From Manis javanica (Eukaryota > Chordata > Mammalia > Pholidota > Manidae), in the NCBI RefSeq assembly GCF_040802235.1, contig NC_133161.1, positions 107,215,001 to 107,279,000 on the forward strand: a stretch of DNA of 64,000 nt, given 5' to 3'. Shown piece by piece: positions 56,948 to 64,000 of this stretch. A program made the translations under genes and the position numbers. Positions within the stretch are counted from its first letter, which is position 1; every line of letters begins with the position of its first letter. Below the pieces are notes generated by a model, which was given only the letters and a program-made list of their open reading frames with translations, was not told where the DNA came from and made no database searches.

Positions 56948-59900
56948 TTAGATTCCACAAATAGGTGAAATCATGTGGTATATGTATTACTCTGCCTGGC
57001 TTATTTCACTTAGTATAGTACCCTCTGGGTTCATCCATGTTTTTGCAAATGGCAGGATTCCCTTTTATTATGACTGAATAATATTCCATTGTGTATGTGT
57101 ACCACCTGTTCTTTATCCATTCATCTATTGAGGAACATTTAGGTTGCTTCCATAACTTGGCTATTGTAAATAGTGCTGCAGTAAACATAGGGGTGCATAT
57201 GTCATTTTGAATCAGGAATGTTTTCTTTGGGTAAATTCCTAGGTGTGGGATTACTGGATTGAATGGTATTTCTGTTTTTAGTGTTTTTAGGAACCTCCAC
57301 ACTGGTTTCCACAGTGACTGCTCCAACTGTCATTCCCACCAGCAGTGTAGGAGGGTTCCCTTTTCTCTGCATCCTTGCCAACACTTGTTATTTCTTGTCT
57401 TTTGGATAGTGGCCATTCTAACTTGTGTGAGGTGATACGTCATTACGGTTTTCATTTACATTTCCCTGATGACCAGTTATGCAGAGCATCTTTTCATGTG
57501 CCTGTTGGCCATATTTATTTCTCCTTTAGAAAAATGTTTTCAGGTCATCTGCCCATTTCTTAACTGGGTTATTTATTTTTTGGTGTTGAAGTATGTAAGC
57601 TTTTTATTTCGGATGTTAACCCTTATTATATGAATCATTTAGTAATATATTCTCCCAAACTGTAGGGTGGCTTTCTGCTCTGCTGATAGAGGTCTTTCCT
57701 GTAGACACGCTTTTTAGTTTAATGTTGTCCCACTTGTTCATTTTTATGTTGTTTCCCTTGCCTGAGTACATTTACCCGGGAAAAAACTTCTCATGCTTAC
57801 GTTCAAGAGATTTTTGCCTGTTTTCTTCTAATAGTTTTATGGTTTCATGTCTTACATTCAGGTCTTTGATCCATTTCAAGTTTACTTTTGTGTATGGAGT
57901 TAATAATCCAGTTTCATTCTCTTACATATCACTGTCCAGTTTTCCCGACACAAGTTATTGAAGAGGCAGTCTTTTCCCCATTGTGTATCCATAGCTCCTT
58001 TATCATGTATTGTATGTGGGTTTATATCTGGGCTCTTTATTGTGTTCTATTGATCTGTGGGTCTGTTCTTGTGCCACTACCAAATTCTCTTGGTTACTGT
58101 GGCTTTGTAGTAGAGTTTGAAGTTGGGGAGTGCAATCCCCCCTGCTTTATTCTTCCTTCTCAGGATTGCTTTGGCTATTTGGGGTCTTTGGTGGTTCCAT
58201 ATGAATTTTAGAACTGTTTGTTCAAATTCTTTGAAGAATGCTATTGGTATTTTCATAGCAATTGCATTGAATCTGTAGATTGTTTTAGGCAGGATGGCCA
58301 TTTTGACAATATTAGTTCTTCCTAGCAAAAAGCATGGGATGAATTTCCATTTATTAGTATCCCCTTTAATTTATCTTAGGACTGTCTTGTAGTTTTCAGA
58401 CTATAGGTCTTTCACTTCCTTGGTTAGGTTTATTCCTAGGTATTTTATTCTTTTTGATGCAATTGTGAATAAAATTGTTTTCCTAATTTCTCTTTCTGCT
58501 AGTTCATCATTCGCATATAGGAATGGAAAAGATATCTGTGTATTAATTTTGTATCCTACAACTTTACTGAATTCAGATATTAGATCTAGTAATTTTGGAG
58601 TGGATTCTTTAGGGTTCTTTATGTACAATATCATGTCATCTGCAAACAGGGACCATTTAACTTCTTCCTTACCAATCTAGATGCCTTTTATTTCTTTTGT
58701 TGTCTTATTGTCATGGCTATGACTTCTAGTAATGTGTTGAATAAAAATGGGGAGAGTGGGCATCCTTGTCTTGTTCCTGATCTTAGAGGAGATCTTTTCA
58801 GCTTTACACTATTAAGTATGATGTTGGCTGTGGGTTTGTCATATATGGCCTTTATTATGTTGAGGTACTTGCCCTCTATACCCATTTTGTTGAGAATTTT
58901 TATCATGAATTGATGTTGAATTTTGTCAAATGCTTTTTCAGCATCTATGTAAACATGATTTTTGACCTTCTTTTTATTGATGTGTAATGGATGATGTTGA
59001 TGGATTTTCAAATGTCGTACCATCCTTGCATTCCTGGGATGAATCCCACTTGATCATGATGTATGATCCTCTTGATGTATTTTTGAATTTGGTTTGCTGA
59101 TATTTTGTTGAGTTTTCTTGCCTCTTTGTTCATCAGGGATATTAGTCTCTGATTTTCTTTTTTTGTGTTGTCTTTCCCTGGTTTCAGAATTAGAGTGATA
59201 CTGGCTTCATAGAATGAATTTGGAAGTCTTCTCTCCTAATTTTTGGAAAAGTTTAAGGAAAATTGGTATTATGTCTTCTCTAAATGTCTGTCTGATAAAT
59301 TCAGTGGTGAATACATCTGGTCCAGAGATTCTTTTCCTTGGGTAGTTTTTTGATTACTGATTCAATTTCATTGCTGGTAATTGGTCTTTTCAAATTTTCA
59401 GTTTCTTCCTGGGTCAGCCTCAGAAGGTTGTATTTATCTAGAAAGTTGTTCATTTCTTCTACGTTATCCAGGTTGTTAGGAAATAATTTTTCAGAGTATT
59501 CTCTAATAATTCTTCTTATTTCTGTGGTGTCTGTCATGATTTTTCCTTTTCTTATTTCTCATTTTTTTGTGTTTAAATTCTCTTTTTTTCTTGATAAGTC
59601 TGGCTAGAGATTTATCAATTTTGTTAATTTTTTTCAAAGAATCAGCTCCTGCTTTCATTGATTCTTTCTGTTGTTTTATTCTTCTCAATTTTATATATTT
59701 CTTCTCTGATCTTTATTATGTCCCTACTTCTACTGACTTTGGGCCTTATTTGTTCTTTTTCCAGTTCCAATAATTGTGAATTTAGACTCTTCATTTGGTA
59801 TTGTTTTTCCTTCTTTAAATAGGCCTCAATATCTATATACTTTCCTCTTAGAACTGCCTTCACTGCATGTCACAGAATTTGGGGTGTTCAACTGTTGTTT

Positions 59901-60723
59901 TCACTTATCTCCATATATTAGTTGATCTCTTTTAATTTGGTCATTGATCCATTGATTATTTAGGGGCATATTGTCTAGCCTCCATGTGTTTGTGAACCTT
60001 TTTGTTTTCTTTGTACAATTTATTTCTAGTTTCATACCTTTGTGATCTAAGACGTTGGTTGGTACAATTTCAATCTTTTTGAATTTTTTGAGTCTCTTTT
60101 TGTGGCCCAGTATGTGATTTTTTTCTCGAAAATGTTCCATGTGCTCTTGAGAAAAATGGGTATCCTGCTACTTTTGGATGGAGTGTTCTATAGATGTCTG
60201 TTAGGTTCATCTGTTCTAATGTGTCTTTCAGTGCCTCTGTCTCTTTATTTTCTGTGTGGTTGATTTGTCTTTGGAGTGAGTGGTGTGTTGAAGTATCATA
60301 AATTTAATGCATTACATTCCATTTCTTCCTTAAATTCTGTTAGTATTTTTTGTACATATTGTGTGCTCCTATGTTGGGTGAATAGCTATTTAGAATGGTT
60401 ATATTTTCTTGATGAACTGACTCCTTTATCATTGTATAATGTACTTCTTTGTCTGTTGTTACTTTCTTTGTTTTGTGGTCTGTTTTATCTGACACAAGTA
60501 TTGCATCTCCTTCCTTTTTCTCCCTATTGTTTGCATGAAATATCTTTTTCTATCCCTTCACTTTTAGTCTGTGTATGTCTTTGGGTTTGAAGTGGGTCTC
60601 TTGTAACTAGCATATAGATGGGTCTTTCTTTTTTATCCATTCTTTGTATGTGTGTATTTTGGTTGGTGCATTCAGACCATTTACATTTAGGCTGATTATC
60701 AATAGATATGTACTTATTTCCAT
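56948..60723 (-). pseudogene. L1-F ORF2, broken
   Basis: Start at 60723, natural stop TAA at 56948-56950. Recognisable RT blocks are 58688-59023 ([12 protein letters not shown]) and 58401-58634, with ADDMILYI just upstream on the complement of about 58625-58650. The C-terminal domain is at 57006-57326 (SSIDEWIKNRWYTYTMEYYS). Fragmented by stops and frameshifts. Confidence 0.85.
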
Positions 60724-61029
60724 TACAGGCTTTGGATTTGTGGTTACTAAAGCTACAATGGCAGCTTCTTTGCTATCTACAGTCTACCTTATTATGCTCT
60801 TATAAACACAATCTGAAGAGTCTTTTTTTTTCCTCCCTTATTTTTATTCCTTCTCTGTTTATATGTTAAGTGTCATATTCTGTATTCTTTGTGTATTTCT
60901 TGACTGACTTTGTGGGTAGCTGATTTAATTTTGCATTTGGTTAGTACTTTATGGGTCTTCTTCCTTTGCTGTGAATTTATTTTCTCTAGTGACTGCTATT
61001 TAGCCTTAGGCACACTTCCATCCAGACCA

Positions 61030-61884
61030 GCCCCTTTAAAATACACTGTAGGGATTGTTTGTGGGAGATAAATTCCCTGAAATTTTGCTTATCTGGGAAT
61101 TGTTTAATCCCTCCTTCAAATTTAAATGATAATCTTGCAGGGTAGAGTATTCTTGGTTTGAGGCTCTACTTTTTTGTTATTTTGAATATATCATGTCTCT
61201 CCCTTCTGGCCTATAAGGTTTCTGCTGAGAAGTCTGATGATTCCCTGATAGGTTTTCCTTTGTAGGTGATCTTTTTCTCTCTGTAGCTGCCTTTAATACT
61301 CTGTCCTTGTCCTTGGTCTTTGCCATTTTTTTAATTATATGCTTGGTGTTGTCTTCCTTGGGTGCCTTGTGTTGGGAGGTCTGTGGACTTCCATGGTCTG
61401 AGAGACTATTTCCTTCCCCATATTGGGGACATTTTCAGCAATTATTTCTTCAGAGACACTTTCTGTCCCTTTTTCTCTCTTCTTCTTCTGATACCCCTAT
61501 AATGCAAATATTGTTCTGTTTGGATTGGTCACACAGTTTTCTTATTATTTTCATTCCTAGAGATCCTTTTTTCTCTCTCTGCCTCAGCTTCTTTGTATTC
61601 CTGTTCTCTAATTTCTATTCCATTTACCGTTTCCTCTACCTCATCTAATCTGCTTTTAAATCCCTCCTTTGTTTCATTACAGTTACTGTATTTTTTAAGG
61701 TGTCTGTTTCCCTCCTGAATTCGTCCCTTAGCTGTTCAGTACTTCTTGTAGCTCCATTAGCATGCTTATGACTTTTATTTTGAAATATTTTTCAGGAAGA
61801 CTAGTAATTTCTTTCTCTCTCACCAAGCCCTGTTTCTGGTGTTTGAGGGGTTTTGCACTGAACAAGGTTCTTCTGTCTTTTCAT
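61030..61884 (-). pseudogene. L1-F ORF1, broken
   Basis: ATG at 61884 (MKRQKNLVQCKTPQ). The coiled coil, RRM and C-terminal domain are decayed across frames, and the normal stop near 61030 is lost. Identified by alignment of position with L1-B and L1-D. Confidence 0.7.
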
Positions 61885-63080
61885 AGTCCTGGAGCAATGG
61901 GAGTGGTTGCAGGTGAATGGCCCGGGTGTCAGCTGGGAGGGCAAAGTTCCTTCCTGCTTCCCGGACGCAGTGCCTTTCTCCACTGTCTGTTCCAGTTAAC
62001 CACATGCAGGGAGCGGCCTCTGTGTTAGTCCCCTTATCTGCTGTGGGTGGGGCCACCTTCAGGAAGGCCTGTGGTGACAGCTGGGGTCGCAGGCGAGCAG
62101 TGCAGGTTTTGCCGCGAGGACAAAGCCCTTTTGTGCTTCTCTGCTGCAGTGCCTGTCTCCACTTTCTGGGCTAGTTAGCCGCTCCTAGAGAGTGACCTGT
62201 GGGTTAATCCCTTAAACTGCCATGGATAGGGCTGCTCTTGTGCTGGCCTAGGCTATGGCGGGGGTCACAGGTAAGTGGCACAGGTGTTTGCAGGGAGGGA
62301 AAAGCCCTTTTGTTCTCCCCTGTCACTGTGCCTGTCTCCACTGTCTGGGCCAGTTTGCCGTGTGCAGAGAAAAGACTCTATGTTATGCTGTGTAGTTTCT
62401 GTAGGCGGGGTTGCCCACCTTCTCGTCTGCAGCAATGGTAAGGACAGTGGGTTTGTGCTCAGGTGGCAGTGGGGAGGAAGGAGCAGCAGGCTGTTTGTCA
62501 TGGTGAGGGACCTCAGGATGCATTGCCAGCCAGGGGGATGGAGCACCTGAAGCTCCTGAAAGTTCCCAACCTGCTGGGCTGAGGGTGCCAGGACAATTTT
62601 GTCCACCTGTTCCTTCTCCTAAATGCTGGCCCCTTCAGCAGCCCTATGTTGAGAAGTCCTACAAAGCTCCTGCTTTTCTTTTGTCCCAGGGCAGCCATTT
62701 ATGGGAAGTTGTTCACAGTCTTAGTCTCTTACTTTGGTTTTCAGCCCCTCTAATCTCCAGAGCACCATGCAGTGTGGGTCTGTGCTCTCAGGGTAGATTT
62801 CTAGTGCTGGTTAACAGTCCTGTGCTTCCACTCCCTCCCCACTCTGATTCTCTTCCTCCTGCCGGTGAGCTGGGGAGGGGGGAGTGCTTGGGTCCTGATG
62901 GCTTGCGGCTTTTTGCTTTACCCTTTTCCATGAGGTGTTGACTTCTCCCGGAAGTAGGCTGGCTAGTGTACCGTTACTTCTAGTCACTCTTTTAGGAATA
63001 GTTGTATTTGCTGTATTTTCAAAATACATGTGGTTTGGGGGAGATTTCTGCCACACTTCTCAAGCCATCTTTTTTCCTCT
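61885..63080 (-). other. L1-F 5'UTR
   Basis: Contains three diverged repeats of a unit with 'gcaggtgaatggcccgggtgtcagctgggagggcaaag' near 61910, 62090 and 62270, each followed by 'gtgcctgtctccactgtctggg' (spacing ~180 bp). Promoter-like tandem organisation. Confidence 0.55.
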
Positions 63081-63439
63081 CCCCTGTGTCATTTCATTTT
63101 AATCACCTGTAATATTTGTAAAATTTATATATCCTTTTTATTTTTTTCTGAATGTAATATGGAACACAGCCTATGAACATGCTAGCCTAAATGCACACCT
63201 CATGTAGAACCTGCAGGTGAGGCAGAGAGGTGCACAGTATGTGTGTATGTACGTGTTTTAGGAGATGACAGACAGAAAAAATTTAGGAGATGACAGACAG
63301 AAAAAAATTATTTCCCCATAATTTTTCTCATGAAGTATGTAGAAAAAATATGGCTGAAGAAGAATTTGACTTCCTGAAAGTTTTTTCAAGATCTGAACTG
63401 GGGTGGTTGGTTTGCCTAACATCATGCAATGTTTGTTTA

Positions 63440-63446
<7 letters not shown>

Positions 63447-63513
<67 letters not shown>

Positions 63514-63520
63514 TCTCTCT
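63447..63520. repeat. (CT)n microsatellite
   Basis: About 32 CT units, interrupted near 63511 by 'ta'. The frames across it give only LS or RE repeats. Confidence 0.95.
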
Positions 63521-63744
63521 GTGAAAAGAGCACTCTCATCCTGATTCAAAGATTGATACCATGAAAACACTGAAGAAGAAATGTACGTCTTCTTTTGAAC
63601 ATGCTTTGCATATTAAGTGGGATAAGAGTTGCAGCCAAATCTTAGGAGGAGTCTTAAAGCCAGTGATTGATATCTATTCCAGTGTGGTTTTGCTTTATAC
63701 CACTTTGAAGCATCCTTGTTTGGGAAAATTCTGTCCCTCCCTTT

Positions 63745-64000
63745 CAGTACATTAAAAGATTTCATGCCACTCCCTTCTAGCCTGTAAAGTTTCTGCTGAG
63801 AAATCTGCTGATAGCCCAATGGGGTTTTCTTTGTAGATAACTGTCTGCCTCTCTTTCTGCTTTAATATTCTCTCTCTTATCTTTAGTCTTTGCCATTTTA
63901 ATTACTGTGTGTCTTGGTTTTGTTTTCCTGGGGCTCCTTTTGTTAGGGGCTCTCTGTACTTCCAGAACCTGGGTGTCTATTTCCTTCCCCAGTGTAGCTC
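63745..64000 (-). mobile_element. L1-G, ORF1 region, runs off the window
   Basis: Antisense L1 ORF1 sequence ('atgccactcccttctagcctgtaaagtttctgctgagaa' and 'ccattttaattactgtgtgtcttgg'), matching L1-B 12475-12720. The left end is truncated within ORF1; the right end continues past 64000. Confidence 0.75.

Larger units (their letters stand above)
56590..63080 (-). mobile_element. L1-F, full-length older LINE-1
   Basis: About 6.5 kb on the minus strand: 3'UTR from 56590 (a different, older 3' end: 'tttcattgaggtatcattgatatacaatgtcac'), ORF2, ORF1 and a long GC-richer 5'UTR ending near 63080. Many stops. Confidence 0.85.
44615..64000 (+). other. LANCL2: Probable LANCL2 intron 1 (incomplete)
   Basis: Follows the splice donor at 44615. 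No sequence resembling LANCL2 exon 2 (which would continue with the IIHNFIRRIQ-type region) was seen in any frame, so the intron probably extends beyond the window. It is filled with retroelements, listed separately. Confidence 0.7.

Noticed and set aside
63290..63570. Ser/Leu and Arg/Glu repeat proteins
   Set aside because: Produced by the (CT)n tract read in two strands.

Overview
This is nuclear DNA from a placental mammal. The evidence is CpG-poor sequence dominated by LINE-1 (L1), old L2/MIR/MaLR/hAT relics, several endogenous retroviruses (ERVs), and one CpG island holding a recognisable vertebrate exon. No Alu, B1/B2, Bov-tA, CAN-SINE or horse ERE was noticed. The L1 3' ends and the absence of these SINEs make a pangolin or another laurasiatherian plausible, but that is a weak inference from memory. 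No bacterial genes, CRISPR arrays or tRNA/rRNA genes were seen.

The only host gene supported is LANCL2. Its first coding exon is at 44429-44614 (+), inside a CpG island at about 43920-44900. Everything left of the island is upstream intergenic DNA (between EGFR and LANCL2 in human). Everything right of 44615 is probably LANCL2 intron 1, because no exon 2 was found.

Layout: 1-2459 is unique DNA plus L2. 2460-5464 is an ERV relic (family A, minus), fused at 5464/5465 to an L1. 5465-16512 is an old L1 (L1-A, minus) interrupted by a full-length younger L1 (L1-B, 7857-13808). 16513-17850 holds an MLT1-like LTR and an ancient L1 3' end. 18640-21775 is a plus-strand L1 (L1-C) with most of ORF2 deleted. 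21431-22415 is a ~1 kb segment duplicated at 35493-36478. Between the two copies lie two inverted copies of a retrovirus-derived retroposon ('E'), with an L1 3' end between them and a 9.7 kb provirus inserted in the second. 36425-43900 is old repeats and unique DNA. Within the presumed intron are another family A ERV (45596-53263) whose right LTR is split by L1-D, a MaLR-like repeat, a scrambled L1 fragment, a full-length old L1-F (56590-63080), a (CT)n tract and the start of a further L1.

The most interesting system is the provirus at 25138-34868 (minus). It has 635/637 bp LTRs, a tRNA-Lys1,2-type primer site, gag, dUTPase-protease and pol of betaretroviral type, and a G GGA AAC frameshift site. 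Its envelope is of gammaretroviral type. Upstream of the 3' LTR is a duplicated motif closely resembling the Mason-Pfizer constitutive transport element (CTE). It is defective: three breaks in gag/pro, four stops and an altered YMDD box in pol, and frame changes in env. The E retroposon carries a single copy of the same export motif, a retroviral TM remnant and a poly(A)-like tail. This suggests retroviral 3' ends were mobilised by L1, with a later retrovirus landing in one copy.
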